From Bordetella parapertussis (lineage in GTDB: Bacteria; Pseudomonadota; Gammaproteobacteria; Burkholderiales; Burkholderiaceae_C): DNA of 19,102 nucleotides. This document shows, piece by piece, positions 7,080-18,041 of the stretch. The DNA lies in the NCBI GenBank assembly GCA_945871945.1, contig CAMBXY010000010.1, positions 1-19,102 on the forward strand, given 5' to 3'. The notes beneath the pieces were generated by a model, which ran no database searches, had not been told where the DNA came from, and saw nothing but the letters and a program-made list of their open reading frames with translations. Within the stretch, counting starts at the first letter, position 1, and each line of letters begins with the position of its first letter. A program made the translations under genes and the position numbers.

Positions 7080-7133
7080 GGGATATTCCCGCAGCAAGAA
7101 GGCTGTTTTGCACCTAAACTGAAAGAATATCCC
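7080..7133. promoter_or_regulatory. 9-bp perfect inverted repeat upstream of the ior gene
   Basis: GGGATATTC at 7080-7088 and GAATATCCC at 7125-7133 are exact reverse complements separated by 36 bases. They lie between the pyrE stop and the ior start. The first arm continues into CC, making GGGATATTCCC a near-palindrome of its own. The spacing suits a dimeric regulator bound at two turns rather than a terminator, as no T-run follows. Regulator identity cannot be read from the window. Confidence 0.35.
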
Positions 7134-7156
7134 ATGCTGTATCCGGAGACCTTGTT

Positions 7157-10100
7157 ATGAACGCGCCCCTGCCCGAACACATACGAATAGCCTTAGAGAC
7201 GGTTCAGCTCGACGACAAATACCGCCTCGACCATGGTCGCGCCTTTATGAGTGGTGTGCAGGCCTTGGTGAAGTTGCCCATGTTGCAACGCCAGCGCGAC
7301 GCTTTGCAGGGCAAGAACACCGCAGGCTTTATCAGCGGTTACCGTGGCTCACCTTTGGGCACCTACGACCAAGCCTTGTGGAGCGCCAAGTCTTTTCTAC
7401 AGTCTCAGCAGATTGTTTTTCAGCCCGGCGTGAATGAAGAACTCGCCGCCACGGCTTTGTGGGGCACACAACAACTGGGTTTTGCGCCGCCTGGCAGCAA
7501 TAAATTCGACGGCGTCTTTGGCATTTGGTATGGCAAAGGCCCAGGTGTAGACCGCACCTCCGATGTGTTCAAGCACGCTAATATGGCTGGCACCACGCCT
7601 TGGGGCGGTGTGCTGGCGCTGGCCGGTGACGACCATGTGGCCAAAAGCAGCACAGCAGCGCACCAAAGCGACCATATTTTCAAAGCCTGTGGCTTGCCGG
7701 TGTTTTTTCCTGCGTCTGTGCAAGACGTGCTCGACTACGGCATACACGGCATCGCCATGAGCCGTTTCGCCGGCGTGTGGGCGGGTATGAAAACCATCCA
7801 AGAGGTGGTTGAGTCCAGCGCCTCGGTGATGATTGATCCCAATGGCGTGCGCATTGTGCTGCCCGAGTTTGAGATGCCTGAGGGCGGCTTGCACATTCGC
7901 TGGCCCGATGACGCGCTCGGCCAAGAGGCCAGGTTGTTCAACTACAAATGGTATGCGGCGCTGGCCTATATCCGCGCCAACAAGCTCAATCAAACGGTAA
8001 TCAAAAGCGCGAATGACCGTTTTGGATTGATCGCCAGCGGCAAGGCCTATAACGACACCCGCCAAGCCTTGCTCGACTTGGGCCTAGACGACACCACCTG
8101 CCAACGCATTGGCATTCGGGTGCACAAAGTCGGGGTGGTGTGGCCCTTGGAGTCTGAAAGCACCCGCGAGTTTGCGCGGGGCTTGCAAGAAATTTTGGTG
8201 GTGGAAGAAAAACGCCAGCTCATTGAATACCAATTGAAAGAAGAGTTGTACAACTGGCCAGATGCGCAGCGTCCCCGGGTGCTGGGCAAATTCAATCAGG
8301 GCGAGGGCGATATAGGCGGCGAATGGTCGCAGTCCAACCCCAGCAGCAATATTTTGTTGCGTGCCAACGCCGATTTGTCCCCCGCATTGATCGCTCAAGC
8401 CATCGCTGTTCGCTTGAAAAAAATGGGTGTTGACGCCGACACCCGTTCGCGCATGGACGCCCAACTGGCGGTCTTGGAGGCCAAACACAAAGCCATGCAC
8501 GTGCTGGAGGTTAAAGCCGATCGCCAGCCGTGGTTTTGCTCGGGCTGCCCGCACAACACCAGCACCAAGGTGCCCGAAGGTTCGCGCGCCATGGCCGGTA
8601 TTGGTTGCCATTTCATGTCGCTGTGGATGGACCGCAGCACGGTGGGCTTTACCCAAATGGGAGGCGAGGGTGTGCCTTGGGTTGGCCAACAACCTTTCTC
8701 GAACGACACCCATATGTTCGCCAACATTGGCGACGGCACTTATTTTCACAGCGGCATTTTGGCCATACGCCAAAGCGTGGCCGCCGGTGTGAATATCACA
8801 TACAAAATTTTGTACAACGACGCGGTCGCCATGACCGGCGGCCAGCCCATTGGCGAGCGTTCTGAAGGCCACGGCGTGATTCAAATCGCGCAAAGCATGC
8901 GCGCTGAAGGCGCAGCTCGAATCATCATCGTCACCGACGAGCCCGAAAAATACGAAAGCGTGGGACACAACGGCGCAGTGGGTGCGGTGCTGGGTTTGCC
9001 TGAAGGCGTGGCCGTCGAACACCGTGATGAACTCGACACCGTGCAGCGCGTGATGCGTGAAATCAAAGGCTGCACAGTCATTATTTACGACCAAACCTGC
9101 GCCACCGAAAAACGCCGCCGCCGCAAGCGCGGCACCATGGTCGACCCCGCTGTGCGGGTTGTCATCAATGAAGCGGTCTGCGAGGGCTGTGGCGACTGCA
9201 GCACACAAAGCAATTGCTTGAGCGTCGAGCCCCTAGAGACCGACTTCGGTCGCAAACGCACCATCAACCAAAGCACTTGCAACAAAGACCAAAGTTGTGT
9301 CAAAGGTTTTTGCCCCAGCTTTGTCACCGTCGAAGGCGGGCATTTACGCAAGAAGACCAAAGACCGCCCCGCTCTTGACCCCTTCGCCTTGGGCGAACTC
9401 CCCGCGCCCGAAGTGCCCTCACTGTCACGCGGCGTCTACCCTGGCGGCTATGGCATTGTGGTGGCGGGCGTGGGTGGCACAGGCGTCATCACCATCGGTC
9501 AGTTGCTCGGCATGGCTGGGCATCTTGAGGGGCGCGGCATTGTCACCCAAGACTCTGCAGGCTTGGCGCAAAAAGGCGGCGCTACGTGGAGCCATGTGTT
9601 GATTGCAGAACAGCAGTCGCAGATTCGCACCACCCGCGTGTCTACCGCCGCTGCCGATTTGATCTTGGGTTGCGACCCCATCGTCACGGCCGGCAAAGAA
9701 ACCATGTTGCGCTTGCGTCCTGGGCGCACCCGTGTGGCTATCAACGATCACGGCTCACCTACCGCTGCGTTTGTGAAAAACGGTGCTTGGGCCAACCCCA
9801 GCGAAGGCTGCGTCGACAATATCTTGCAGGCATTGGATGGAGAAAAGCGCAACTTGGGCGCCTTTGATGCCAACCAATTTGCTACCCAGTTGCTGGGCGA
9901 CAGCATTTACATCAACCCCATGGTGCTGGGCTACGCTTGGCAAAAGGGCTGGATTCCCTTGGGGCGTGAAGCCCTGATACGCGCCATCGAACTCAACGGC
10001 GTACAAGTCGAGTCGAATAAAAAAGCCTTCGCTTGGGGGCGTTGGTGTGCTTACGACATCACCAAGGTGCGAGCCTTGTTGGCGCCGGCCCAGGTGGTGC

Positions 10101-10741
10101 AGTTCAAAACCCGTGAATCTTTAGATGTCTTGGTGCAAAAGCGCGCCCAAATTTTGGTGCAATACCAAAATGCTGCCTATGCCGATAAGTACAGCAGCTT
10201 CATCGACAAGGTTTTGCAGCAGACAACGCCTGCCATGGCTGAAGCGGTGGCGCGCAACCTGTTCAAGCTCATGGCTTACAAAGACGAGTATGAAGTGGCG
10301 CGCCTGCACACAGACGAGACGTTTTTAAAGCGCATTGCCGACCAGTTTGAGGGCGACTTCACGCTCAACTACCATTTGGCGCCACCCCTGATTTCCCGCA
10401 AAAACGCCCAAGGCGAGTTGGTCAAACAAAAATTTGGCCCTTCCATGTTGCGCGGTTTCAAGATGTTGGCCAAGTTGCGGTTTTTACGTGGCACGGCCTT
10501 GGATGTATTTGGCTACACCGAAGAGCGCCGCGGCGAGCGCGCATTGATTGCGCAATACCGCGAGTCTATTGAAGAGTTGATGCGAGGCTTTAGCCCAGAG
10601 CGCCAAGCTTTGGCGTTAGAGATTGCGCGCATCCCAGACAAAATCAAAGGCTATGGCCATGTGAAAGAGCGTCACCTTAAAGTGGCGCGCTTGCAATGGG
10701 ATGGCCTGATGCTGGCTTGGCGAACGCCTGCTAGCGCTTGA
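7157..10741 (+). CDS. Indolepyruvate ferredoxin oxidoreductase, fused alpha-beta-gamma type
   Basis: A single 1194-residue chain fuses the IorA and IorB functions. It oxidatively decarboxylates arylpyruvates (and perhaps other 2-oxoacids) to acyl-CoA with TPP and iron-sulfur clusters, in aromatic amino acid breakdown. The N-terminal half has [12 protein letters not shown] and the TPP-binding part, with [10 protein letters not shown] (Cys461, Cys464), GIGCH (Cys484), GDGTYFHSG (Gly525-Gly527) and [12 protein letters not shown]. Cysteines 675, 678, 681, 687 and 708, 714, 719 form a ferredoxin-like region. From ~763, [15 protein letters not shown] opens the gamma domain. The last ~200 residues are the C-terminal domain seen in these fusions. 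GGAGA-like pairing (GGAGACC) precedes the ATG. The gene ends 11 bases inside the convergent lipA end. Fused forms are usual in aerobic proteobacteria. Confidence 0.93.
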   Translation: MNAPLPEHIRIALETVQLDDKYRLDHGRAFMSGVQALVKLPMLQRQRDALQGKNTAGFISGYRGSPLGTYDQALWSAKSFLQSQQIVFQPGVNEELAATALWGTQQLGFAPPGSNKFDGVFGIWYGKGPGVDRTSDVFKHANMAGTTPWGGVLALAGDDHVAKSSTAAHQSDHIFKACGLPVFFPASVQDVLDYGIHGIAMSRFAGVWAGMKTIQEVVESSASVMIDPNGVRIVLPEFEMPEGGLHIRWPDDALGQEARLFNYKWYAALAYIRANKLNQTVIKSANDRFGLIASGKAYNDTRQALLDLGLDDTTCQRIGIRVHKVGVVWPLESESTREFARGLQEILVVEEKRQLIEYQLKEELYNWPDAQRPRVLGKFNQGEGDIGGEWSQSNPSSNILLRANADLSPALIAQAIAVRLKKMGVDADTRSRMDAQLAVLEAKHKAMHVLEVKADRQPWFCSGCPHNTSTKVPEGSRAMAGIGCHFMSLWMDRSTVGFTQMGGEGVPWVGQQPFSNDTHMFANIGDGTYFHSGILAIRQSVAAGVNITYKILYNDAVAMTGGQPIGERSEGHGVIQIAQSMRAEGAARIIIVTDEPEKYESVGHNGAVGAVLGLPEGVAVEHRDELDTVQRVMREIKGCTVIIYDQTCATEKRRRRKRGTMVDPAVRVVINEAVCEGCGDCSTQSNCLSVEPLETDFGRKRTINQSTCNKDQSCVKGFCPSFVTVEGGHLRKKTKDRPALDPFALGELPAPEVPSLSRGVYPGGYGIVVAGVGGTGVITIGQLLGMAGHLEGRGIVTQDSAGLAQKGGATWSHVLIAEQQSQIRTTRVSTAAADLILGCDPIVTAGKETMLRLRPGRTRVAINDHGSPTAAFVKNGAWANPSEGCVDNILQALDGEKRNLGAFDANQFATQLLGDSIYINPMVLGYAWQKGWIPLGREALIRAIELNGVQVESNKKAFAWGRWCAYDITKVRALLAPAQVVQFKTRESLDVLVQKRAQILVQYQNAAYADKYSSFIDKVLQQTTPAMAEAVARNLFKLMAYKDEYEVARLHTDETFLKRIADQFEGDFTLNYHLAPPLISRKNAQGELVKQKFGPSMLRGFKMLAKLRFLRGTALDVFGYTEERRGERALIAQYRESIEELMRGFSPERQALALEIARIPDKIKGYGHVKERHLKVARLQWDGLMLAWRTPASA

Positions 10742-11732
10742 AAGCTATGTCTGCCGCCGCATGCGCTTGCGCATCCGCGTGGTAGCTCGATCGCACCATC
10801 GCGCCTACAGCGGCGTGTTTGAAACCCATCTCATAAGCCTTGGCCTCGAACATCTTGAAAGTATCCGGATGCACATAGCGGCGCACAGGTAAATGGTGAC
10901 TGCTGGGGGCCAGGTATTGCCCAAGGGTCAGCATGTCGATGTGGTGATCGCGCATGTCTTGCATCGTCGCCAAAATTTCTTCGTCGGTTTCGCCCAAGCC
11001 CACCATCAAACCGCTTTTGGTCGGCACATCGGGAAACAGTGCTTTGAATTTTTTCAGCAAGTTCAAGCTGAAGGCATAGTCGCTGCCAGGGCGTGCTTGC
11101 TTGTAAAGGCGGGGCACGGTTTCCAAGTTGTGGTTCATCACATCGGGTGGCGCGGCTTTCAAAATCTCCAAGGCTCTGTCGTCTCGACCCCGAAAGTCAG
11201 GCACCAAAACCTCGATTTGCGTCAGCGGTGACAAAGCCCGCGTTTGCTGAATGCACTCCACAAAGTGCGCCGCCCCGCCGTCACGCAAATCGTCGCGGTC
11301 TACGCTGGTAATCACCACGTAGTTCAATTTCAAGGCGGCAATGGTTTTGGCTAAGTTGGCGGGCTCATTCGTGTCCAGCGGGTCGGGACGCCCGTGGCCC
11401 ACATCGCAAAACGGGCAACGACGCGTGCATTTGTCGCCCATGATCATGAAGGTGGCTGTGCCCTTGCCAAAACATTCGCCGATATTGGGGCAAGACGCCT
11501 CTTCGCACACTGTGACCAATTTGTTGGCACGCAAAATGTCTTTTATTTCATAAAACCGCGAGTTGGGCGAGGCGGCTTTGACGCGTATCCAGTCGGGCTT
11601 TTTCAAGACCTCGCCGGTGTGCTCGACCTTGATGGGAATGCGCGAAACCTTGGACAAAGACTTTTGCTTGGCCAGAGGGTTGTGTGGCTGGGTAGCGCTT
11701 GGGGACATTAAGTTGTCTGCGGAAGAGGTCAT
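10731..11732 (-). CDS. lipA: Lipoyl synthase (radical SAM)
   Basis: LipA inserts two sulfurs into octanoyl groups carried on lipoyl domains. The auxiliary-cluster cysteines are at 76, 81 and 87 ([12 protein letters not shown]), and the radical-SAM triad is at 102, 106 and 109 (CTRRCPFC). The C-terminal RSSYHAD supplies the serine ligand of the auxiliary cluster. I chose the ATG at 11730-11732 (333 residues). A TTG at 11784-11786 would overlap the lipB stop and add 18 residues ([10 protein letters not shown]...), and neither has a strong ribosome site. Conserved sequence begins near [18 protein letters not shown], so only the dispensable N-terminus is in question. The order ybeD-lipB-lipA suggests a single transcript. 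Confidence 0.95.
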   Translation of the reverse strand: MTSSADNLMSPSATQPHNPLAKQKSLSKVSRIPIKVEHTGEVLKKPDWIRVKAASPNSRFYEIKDILRANKLVTVCEEASCPNIGECFGKGTATFMIMGDKCTRRCPFCDVGHGRPDPLDTNEPANLAKTIAALKLNYVVITSVDRDDLRDGGAAHFVECIQQTRALSPLTQIEVLVPDFRGRDDRALEILKAAPPDVMNHNLETVPRLYKQARPGSDYAFSLNLLKKFKALFPDVPTKSGLMVGLGETDEEILATMQDMRDHHIDMLTLGQYLAPSSHHLPVRRYVHPDTFKMFEAKAYEMGFKHAAVGAMVRSSYHADAQAHAAADIAFKR

Positions 11733-11782
11733 GGTCTGCGGTGGCTCAGAGGTGGTTAAGCGTGTCAAGGGCTTCGAGCGAA

Positions 11783-12499
11783 TCAAGGGGCCAAATAAAG
11801 GCGAAGTTTCTCGCCTAAAACATCGGCCACTTCTTGCCAGCCTACATCAACACCCATTGTAAAAAGGTCGGTGGTCTCCAAGCCAGCATACCCGCAGGGG
11901 TTGATTTGCTGAAAAGGCGCTAAATCCATATGAACATTCAAGGCAAGCCCATGGTAGGTGCAGTGGCGGCTGACCTTCACGCCAAGGGCCGCAATTTTGG
12001 CCAGACCGGTGAAGTCGGGCTGGGGCTTGGCCAAAGCCGTGGCTTGTGGTCCAGGTCGCGAGGGCAGCAGGGCATGCAGGGCTTGAGCATCCGTGCGAAC
12101 AAAAACCCCAGGCGCTTTACCTACGCGTAAACCCGTCAGCCCAAAATGCAGCAGGGTACGAATAACGGCTTCTTCTAATTTGTAGACATATTCTTTGACA
12201 TGGTAGCCGGCGCGGCGCAAATCGACCAAGGCATAAGCCACCACTTGACCGGGCCCATGGAAAGTGACTTGGCCACCGCGGTTGGTGGCAATCACTGGGG
12301 CTGAGCCCGTTGACAGCAGGTGGGCGGCCAAGCCAGCAAGGCCTTGGGTAAACACCGGCTCATGCTCGCAAAGCCAGATTTCGTCGGGCGTGTGGCTGTC
12401 ACGCTGCGCGGTGAAATCTTGCATGGCTTGGTAAGTCTGCAAGTAATCCACCCTACCCAAATGGCGAATTTGCACAGCGGGCGTGCGGGCGAGAGTCAC
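11783..12499 (-). CDS. lipB: Octanoyl-[acyl-carrier-protein]-protein N-octanoyltransferase
   Basis: LipB moves octanoate from acyl carrier protein to lipoyl domains, giving the LipA substrate. Motifs are [16 protein letters not shown] (74-89), the catalytic Lys168 in [13 protein letters not shown] and Cys202 in INPCGYAG. The start is the GTG at 12497-12499, whose G is the last base of the ybeD TAG, giving 238 residues. The longer frame to 12646 overlaps ybeD and translates to non-family sequence. Compared with E. coli LipB (213 residues) there is an added stretch of roughly 25 residues, ~135-165, rich in Pro and Ala, between GVFV and the catalytic lysine. It probably forms a surface loop. It is translationally coupled to ybeD. 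Confidence 0.95.
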   Translation of the reverse strand: MTLARTPAVQIRHLGRVDYLQTYQAMQDFTAQRDSHTPDEIWLCEHEPVFTQGLAGLAAHLLSTGSAPVIATNRGGQVTFHGPGQVVAYALVDLRRAGYHVKEYVYKLEEAVIRTLLHFGLTGLRVGKAPGVFVRTDAQALHALLPSRPGPQATALAKPQPDFTGLAKIAALGVKVSRHCTYHGLALNVHMDLAPFQQINPCGYAGLETTDLFTMGVDVGWQEVADVLGEKLRLYLAP

Positions 12500-12771
12500 T
12501 AAAGCACCACTTTCACCATCGGGTGGGTGCTGAGTGTGCGGTAAAGCTCGTCGAGTTGTTCGCGGCTGGTGGCCCTGACCGTCAAGGTAAGGCCTAGGTA
12601 TTTGCCCCCGCTGCTGCTGCGTCTGGTCATGCGCGAGTCGTCCCAATCAGGATCAAAATTGCGCACGATCATCAACATGGCGTCCACAAACCCATTGACG
12701 TGTTCACCCATGACTTTGATGGGGAAATCGCAGGGGTATTCAATCAGACTGTCGGTGATGGGTTCTTGCAT
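12499..12771 (-). CDS. ybeD: YbeD/DUF493 family protein
   Basis: This 90-residue protein has the DUF493 pattern. It opens with [15 protein letters not shown], continues with [11 protein letters not shown], and ends in [29 protein letters not shown] with a C-terminal HPMVKVVL. The family has an ACT-like ferredoxin fold and no proven reaction. The same ybeD-lipB-lipA arrangement occurs in E. coli, so a role tied to lipoate is commonly suspected. The stop codon shares one base with the lipB GTG. The ATG lacks a good ribosome site, and the gene diverges from the atp operon across 86 bases. Confidence 0.9.
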   Translation of the reverse strand: MQEPITDSLIEYPCDFPIKVMGEHVNGFVDAMLMIVRNFDPDWDDSRMTRRSSSGGKYLGLTLTVRATSREQLDELYRTLSTHPMVKVVL

Positions 12772-12857
12772 AGAAAAAGGCTTTTAAAGATAAGGTTCAA
12801 ATGGGGTCATAAAGATACCTTACAATAGCGGGCTTTGCAGCATGTGAGGAAGCGTGA
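12772..12857. promoter_or_regulatory. Divergent promoter region between ybeD and the atp operon
   Basis: On the plus strand TACAAT at 12821-12826 is a good -10 element, followed by AGCGGGCTTT as often seen in Burkholderiales. A weak -35 such as TTCAAA (12796-12801) lies 19 bases upstream. AGGAAG precedes the atpI ATG. On the minus strand, CTGCAA and TATCTT spaced by 17 bases could drive ybeD. The two candidate cores overlap, so the directions may compete. The -35 elements are poor and are read by eye only. Confidence 0.5.
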
Positions 12858-13367
12858 ATGGTCAATCCCGACACCGTCTCCTTGGGCGCTGACAAAAGCA
12901 CTCAGACCCCTGAAAAGGAGTTTCATCCTCTGACGGCTGAAGAGGCGCAGGCTTGGAGACAGCGGCATACGTCTTTATCAGTGTGGTGGGTGCTTGGGGC
13001 GCAATTGGCATTGGCAGCAGTTTTGGCAATGCTGGGTTCATGGTTTTGGGGTTTTGCATCAATAGGAATATCTGTGATGTACGGCGCCTTGGCTGTGGTG
13101 GTTCCTGCTGCATTGTTCGCCAGAGGCCTGACTTCAAGTGCAGCCTCGGTCAATGCGATGACTGCGGCCGTGGGTTTTGCCGTGTGGCAAGGCGTGAAGT
13201 TGGTGTTAACGGTGCTGTTGTTGGCACTCGCACCCAGGGTCTTGAATGAAGTCAGTTGGCCTGCTTTGTTAGCAGGCATGTTGTTGGCAATGAAAGTTTA
13301 TTGGTTGGCGCTGGCTTGGGGCAGACCCAAGACAAGCGACACCGCAAAATTGATTTTGAAGAGTTGA
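12858..13367 (+). CDS. atpI: ATP synthase subunit I
   Basis: The protein has 169 residues with a polar ~40-residue N-terminus, then four hydrophobic segments (about 44-62, 66-88, 100-123, 133-152). It is the first gene of the atp operon and in its usual place before atpB. AtpI proteins are poorly conserved, non-essential membrane factors thought to help assemble the c-ring. Identification rests on position, size and topology more than on motifs. AGGAAG lies seven bases before the ATG, and the stop is two bases from the atpB ATG. Confidence 0.85.
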   Translation: MVNPDTVSLGADKSTQTPEKEFHPLTAEEAQAWRQRHTSLSVWWVLGAQLALAAVLAMLGSWFWGFASIGISVMYGALAVVVPAALFARGLTSSAASVNAMTAAVGFAVWQGVKLVLTVLLLALAPRVLNEVSWPALLAGMLLAMKVYWLALAWGRPKTSDTAKLILKS

Positions 13368-13369
13368 AC

Positions 13370-14215
13370 ATGTCCGATACCAGCACACTTACCGCCGGCG
13401 AATACATCAGTCACCATTTGACCCATTTGCAAACCAAGCCAATGGGCGGGGTTATTGACTTTTCCGTGGTCAATATCGATTCCATTTTTTGGTCTGTCTT
13501 ATTAGGCTTTGTCGGTTCATTCTTTTTGTGGCGTGCCGCCCGCACCGCCACCTCAGGTGTGCCAGGACGCTTTCAAGCCGCGGTAGAAATTTTGTTTGAA
13601 ATGGTCGACACCCAAGCCCGTGGCATTGTGAACAACGCACAAAGCCGTAAATTGGTGTCTCCTTTGGCTTTGACGGTGTTTGTCTGGATTTTTCTGCTCA
13701 ACAGCATGGACTTTTTGCCTGTCGATTTGTTTCACAAATTGTTCGAGTGGGCCGGCTTGGGCCACAGCATCCCTTACTTCCGCGTAGTGCCTACGGCCGA
13801 TTTATCTACGACCTTAGGCTTGTCGGTGTCGGTTTTGCTTATTTGTTTGTTCTATAACGTCAAAATCAAAGGCTTGGGCGGTTGGTTGCACGAACTCACC
13901 ACCGCCCCTTTTGGTGCCCACCCTCTTTTGTGGCCCATCAATTTTGGTTTCCAGATGATTGAATTTCTTGCCAAAACTGTTTCGCATGGCATGCGACTGT
14001 TTGGCAATATGTATGCGGGCGAGCTGATTTTCATGCTGATCGCTCTCATGGGCAGCGCTGCCGCCTTGAGTATGACGGGCATTTTGTTGCCGATTGCTCA
14101 CATCATTGCCGGCTCTATTTGGGCTGTTTTCCACATTTTGATCGTTGCCTTGCAAGCCTTTATTTTCATGATGTTGACCTTGGTCTACATCGGGCAAGCA
14201 CACGATACTCACTGA
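13370..14215 (+). CDS. atpB: ATP synthase Fo subunit a
   Basis: Subunit a forms the two proton half-channels against the c-ring. From the ATG at 13370 it is 281 residues. An upstream in-frame start at 13256 would overlap atpI for no gain, and MSDTST with GAAGAG before it fits better. The essential arginine is Arg209 in HGMRLFGNMYAGE. PTADLSTTLGLS and FAN-type WPINFGFQMIEFLAK are visible. It has several membrane segments and a C-terminal helix ending TLVYIGQAHDTH. Confidence 0.96.
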   Translation: MSDTSTLTAGEYISHHLTHLQTKPMGGVIDFSVVNIDSIFWSVLLGFVGSFFLWRAARTATSGVPGRFQAAVEILFEMVDTQARGIVNNAQSRKLVSPLALTVFVWIFLLNSMDFLPVDLFHKLFEWAGLGHSIPYFRVVPTADLSTTLGLSVSVLLICLFYNVKIKGLGGWLHELTTAPFGAHPLLWPINFGFQMIEFLAKTVSHGMRLFGNMYAGELIFMLIALMGSAAALSMTGILLPIAHIIAGSIWAVFHILIVALQAFIFMMLTLVYIGQAHDTH

Positions 14216-14216
14216 G

Positions 14217-14509
<293 letters not shown>

Positions 14510-14539
14510 CTTGCAAGCTACCTTAAGAGAGGTGTTGAC

Positions 14540-15010
14540 GTGAGTATTAACGCAACGCTGTTCGTTCAGGCCATTGTTTTTGCAATTTTGGTGTGGTTCA
14601 CGATGAAATTCGTGTGGCCCCCGATTGCACTGGCTTTGGATGAGCGAGCCGAAAAAATTGCCCATGGCCTCAAAGCCGCCGAGCATGCCCGCGTCGAGTT
14701 ATCGAATGCACACAAGCATGTTGAAGTGGAATTGGCCAAAACCCGCAACGAGGCAGCTTTACGCCTTGCGGACGCAGAGCACCGTGCTTCGATCATCATT
14801 GACGAGGCTCGGACCCGCGCCACCGACGAGGCCAACAAAATCATTGCTGCAGCGAAAGCCGAAGCTGAGCAAGCCATGATCAAAAGCCGCGAGGCTTTGC
14901 GCGACCAAGTCGCAGTGTTGGCGGTCAAAGGGGCTGAGCAAATTCTGCGCAAAGAAGTCAATGCCAGCGTGCATGCTGATTTGTTGAACCATCTCAAGAC
15001 AGAGCTTTGA
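14540..15010 (+). CDS. atpF: ATP synthase Fo subunit b
   Basis: The 156-residue subunit b is the peripheral stalk. It has one N-terminal membrane helix (~6-25, [20 protein letters not shown]), then a long charged coiled-coil with many Ala, Glu and Lys, and a C-terminal part that binds delta. The start is GTG (14540-14542), with AAGAGAGG a few bases before. Its length equals that of E. coli AtpF, so a single b (homodimer) type is expected and no b' gene is seen. Confidence 0.95.
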   Translation: MSINATLFVQAIVFAILVWFTMKFVWPPIALALDERAEKIAHGLKAAEHARVELSNAHKHVEVELAKTRNEAALRLADAEHRASIIIDEARTRATDEANKIIAAAKAEAEQAMIKSREALRDQVAVLAVKGAEQILRKEVNASVHADLLNHLKTEL

Positions 15011-15022
15011 GGACGCAACACC

Positions 15023-15553
15023 ATGGCTGAACTCGCCACCATTGCCCGTCCTTATGCCGAGGCCCTTTTTCAAGTGGTCAAGGCAGACGCTTCAGCAGCG
15101 CTTGCTTGGTTGGACGGCTTGGCAGTTGTTGCTGCGGACGCTGGTTTGCAGCAATTTGCTCACGACCCCAAGTCCACAGATGCGCAGGTGCTTGATCTGT
15201 TCAAACAAGTAGCCCCTGCCAACTTGCCCCCTGTTGCCATCAATTTTTTATCCACCTTGATTGACAACGGACGCTTGGGTGTCTTGACGGAAATTGCGCA
15301 GCATTTTCATGCGCTTGTCGATGCACAAAGTGGTGTTCGCAAAGCCTTGGTGCACAGTGCATTCCCCATCGAGGGCGCTGCCCTCGACGATTTGGCCAAG
15401 GTGCTCGAAAAGCGCTTTGGCAGCAAACTCCATGTGCAAGTGGCTCTCGAGCCTGAGCTGATTGGTGGTGTGCGTGTGGTGGTCGGCGACGAGGTGCTAG
15501 ACACCTCAGTCAAAGCCCGTTTGGAACAAATGAAAGTCGCGCTGACCGCCTGA
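15023..15553 (+). CDS. atpH: ATP synthase F1 subunit delta
   Basis: This 176-residue protein links the b stalk to the top of F1. It opens [18 protein letters not shown], the usual delta N-terminus. It shows the helical domain, then [12 protein letters not shown] around residue 75. The C-terminal [27 protein letters not shown] is a family signature. The gene lies 12 bases after atpF, with GAGGA before the ATG, and 48 bases before atpA. Confidence 0.96.
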   Translation: MAELATIARPYAEALFQVVKADASAALAWLDGLAVVAADAGLQQFAHDPKSTDAQVLDLFKQVAPANLPPVAINFLSTLIDNGRLGVLTEIAQHFHALVDAQSGVRKALVHSAFPIEGAALDDLAKVLEKRFGSKLHVQVALEPELIGGVRVVVGDEVLDTSVKARLEQMKVALTA

Positions 15554-15601
15554 GCATCCCGCTCACAAGGTTGGCCCAACCATAGGAAGAAGGAAAGAGT
15601 C

Positions 15602-17140
15602 ATGCAACTCAATCCCGCAGAAATCTCTGAACTGATCAAAACCCGTATCGAGGGCTCGACAGGCGATACCAATGTGCGCAATCAAGGCACCGTGATTTCG
15701 GTCACCGACGGTATTTGCCGCATTCACGGCTTGTCCGATGTGATGCAAGGCGAGATGCTCGAGTTCCCCAACAACACGTTTGGCTTAGCGCTGAACTTGG
15801 AGCGCGACTCTGTCGGCTCGGTGATCTTGGGCGAATACGAACACATTTCCGAAGGTGACACGGTCAAATGCACGGGTCGCATTTTGGAAGTGCCGGTGGG
15901 CCCCGAGCTTATCGGCCGCGTGGTCAACGCCTTGGGTCAGCCCATTGACGGCAAAGGCCCGATCAACGCCAAGATGACCGACGTGATCGAAAAAGTCGCG
16001 CCTGGCGTGATTGCCCGCCAATCCGTAGACCAGCCTATGCAAACCGGCCTGAAGTCCATCGACTCCATGGTGCCGGTGGGACGTGGTCAGCGCGAATTGA
16101 TCATTGGCGATCGTCAAACCGGTAAAACCGCTGTCGCGATTGACGCCATCATCAACCAAAAAGGTCAGCACATGACCTGTATCTATGTGGCTATTGGTCA
16201 AAAAGCCTCATCGATTAAAAACGTGGTGCGTTCACTCGAACAAGCCGGTGCCATGGACTACACGATTGTGGTTGCCGCTTCGGCCTCCGAGTCAGCCGCT
16301 ATGCAATATGTGTCAGCCTATTCCGGCTGCACCATGGGCGAGTACTTCCGCGACCGTGGCCAAGACGCGCTCATCGTTTATGACGATTTGTCCAAGCAGG
16401 CTGTGGCTTACCGCCAAGTGTCTTTGCTGCTGCGCCGCCCACCAGGTCGCGAAGCCTACCCTGGCGACGTGTTTTATTTGCACAGCCGTTTGCTCGAGCG
16501 TGCAGCCCGTGTCAACGCAGATTACGTGGAAGCTTTCACCAAAGGCGAAGTCAAAGGCAAAACCGGCTCTTTGACTGCATTGCCCATCATTGAAACCCAA
16601 GCGGGTGACGTGTCGGCATTCGTGCCCACCAACGTGATCTCCATCACCGACGGCCAAATCTTTTTGGAAACCTCGCTGTTCAACGCCGGTGTTCGTCCTG
16701 CGATCAATGCCGGTATCTCGGTGTCGCGTGTGGGTGGTGCAGCACAAACCAAGTTGGTGAAAAACCTCTCGGGTGGTATTCGCACCGACTTGGCACAGTA
16801 CCGCGAGTTGGCCGCTTTTGCGCAGTTTGCTTCCGATTTGGACGAAGCCACCCGCAAGCAGCTCGACCGCGGCGCGCGTGTTACCGAGTTGCTCAAACAA
16901 GCGCAGTACAGCCCACTTCCCATCAGCTTGATGGCGGCAACGCTTTACGCCGCCAACAAAGGCTTTTTGGACAACATTGAAGTCAAGCAAGTGCTGAACT
17001 TCGAAAACGGCTTGCATCAGCATTTGAAATCTAAAAATGCGGCCTTGCTGTCTAAGCTCGAAGCAGCCAAAGCCATGGACAAAGATGCCGAGGCCGAATT
17101 GGTCACGGCTATCGAAGCGTTCAAAAAATCGTTCGTCTAA
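15602..17140 (+). CDS. atpA: ATP synthase F1 subunit alpha
   Basis: The 512-residue alpha subunit has the P-loop GDRQTGKT at 169-176 with Lys175 at the same number as in E. coli. The beta-barrel N-terminal domain includes [32 protein letters not shown] and the C-terminal helical domain are present. The [10 protein letters not shown] signature near residue 375 is intact. AGGAAGAAGGAAAG before the ATG forms a strong ribosome region. Confidence 0.98.
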   Translation: MQLNPAEISELIKTRIEGSTGDTNVRNQGTVISVTDGICRIHGLSDVMQGEMLEFPNNTFGLALNLERDSVGSVILGEYEHISEGDTVKCTGRILEVPVGPELIGRVVNALGQPIDGKGPINAKMTDVIEKVAPGVIARQSVDQPMQTGLKSIDSMVPVGRGQRELIIGDRQTGKTAVAIDAIINQKGQHMTCIYVAIGQKASSIKNVVRSLEQAGAMDYTIVVAASASESAAMQYVSAYSGCTMGEYFRDRGQDALIVYDDLSKQAVAYRQVSLLLRRPPGREAYPGDVFYLHSRLLERAARVNADYVEAFTKGEVKGKTGSLTALPIIETQAGDVSAFVPTNVISITDGQIFLETSLFNAGVRPAINAGISVSRVGGAAQTKLVKNLSGGIRTDLAQYRELAAFAQFASDLDEATRKQLDRGARVTELLKQAQYSPLPISLMAATLYAANKGFLDNIEVKQVLNFENGLHQHLKSKNAALLSKLEAAKAMDKDAEAELVTAIEAFKKSFV

Positions 17141-17165
17141 GCCATTAAGCAGCAAGGAGCCCTTC

Positions 17166-18041
17166 ATGGCAGTCGGCAAGGAAATACGCGGCAAGATCAA
17201 ATCGGTGGAAAACACCAAGAAGATCACCAAGGCCATGGAAATGGTGGCGGCGTCCAAAATGCGCAAGGCGCAAGACCGCATGCGTGCGGCACGTCCCTAC
17301 AGCGAGAAGGTGCGCAATATCGCCTCTCATTTGGGTCAAGCCAACCCGGAGTACGTGCATCCTTTTATGAAGATGCACACTGCAGCCTCTACCGGCTTCA
17401 TTGTGGTGACCACCGACAAAGGTTTGTGTGGCGGCATGAACACCAATATCTTGCGGGCATTTTTGGTCAAGCTCAAAGAACTGCAAGCCGCAGGAAAGAC
17501 CGCGCAAACCGTGGCCATTGGCAACAAGGGACTGGGTTTTCTCAATCGCTCGGGCATCAAGGTGCTGGCGCAACTCACGCAAATGGGTGACAAGCCGCAT
17601 ATCGAAACCTTGATTGGTCCGGTCAAAGTCATGCTGGACGCTTATACCGAAGGGCATTTGGATGCGGTCTACATCTGTTACACCAAGTTCATCAACACCA
17701 TGAAACAAGAAGCGGTGATTGAACAATTGCTGCCCCTGTCGCATGACAAGATGCACGAAGAAACCAAAGCCTCTGGCAGCTATGCATGGGATTATTTGTA
17801 TGAACCCGATGCGCCTGCCGTGATTGATGACTTGTTGGAGCTTTACATCGAGTCCTTGGTCTACCAATCGGTGGCTGAAAACATCGCGTCAGAGCAATCT
17901 GCACGCATGGTGGCCATGAAGGCCGCAACCGACAACGCCGGCAGTGTGATTGGCGAACTCAAACTCATCTACAACAAAACCCGTCAAGCAGCGATCACCA
18001 AGGAATTGTCCGAAATCGTGGCTGGTGCGGCAGCGGTGTAA
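17166..18041 (+). CDS. atpG: ATP synthase F1 subunit gamma
   Basis: Gamma is the central rotor shaft. From the ATG at 17166, after AAGGAG, it is 291 residues, near the E. coli 287. A longer frame to 17037 starts inside atpA and is not used. The N-terminal helix is [27 protein letters not shown]. The mid part has [10 protein letters not shown], and the C-terminal helix is [17 protein letters not shown]. All segments are typical. Confidence 0.97.
   Translation: MAVGKEIRGKIKSVENTKKITKAMEMVAASKMRKAQDRMRAARPYSEKVRNIASHLGQANPEYVHPFMKMHTAASTGFIVVTTDKGLCGGMNTNILRAFLVKLKELQAAGKTAQTVAIGNKGLGFLNRSGIKVLAQLTQMGDKPHIETLIGPVKVMLDAYTEGHLDAVYICYTKFINTMKQEAVIEQLLPLSHDKMHEETKASGSYAWDYLYEPDAPAVIDDLLELYIESLVYQSVAENIASEQSARMVAMKAATDNAGSVIGELKLIYNKTRQAAITKELSEIVAGAAAV

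Noticed and set aside
8084..9208. Minus-strand 374-residue frame inside the ior gene
   Set aside because: Antisense shadow of the TPP and iron-sulfur parts of ior; rich in His, Ala and Gly with no recognisable fold.
10761..10774. ATGCGC-TT-GCGCAT palindrome near the ior and lipA ends
   Set aside because: It lies in the lipA coding end where an Ala/His/Asp-rich tail explains the repeat, has a 2-base loop, and no T-run follows.
12499..12646. Extended N-terminus of lipB to 12646
   Set aside because: The extra 49 residues overlap ybeD in another frame and do not resemble LipB; the GTG at 12499 overlapping the ybeD stop is the better start.
16313..17281. Minus-strand 322-residue frame across atpA and atpG
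   Set aside because: It spans two well-supported genes on the other strand and shows no motif.
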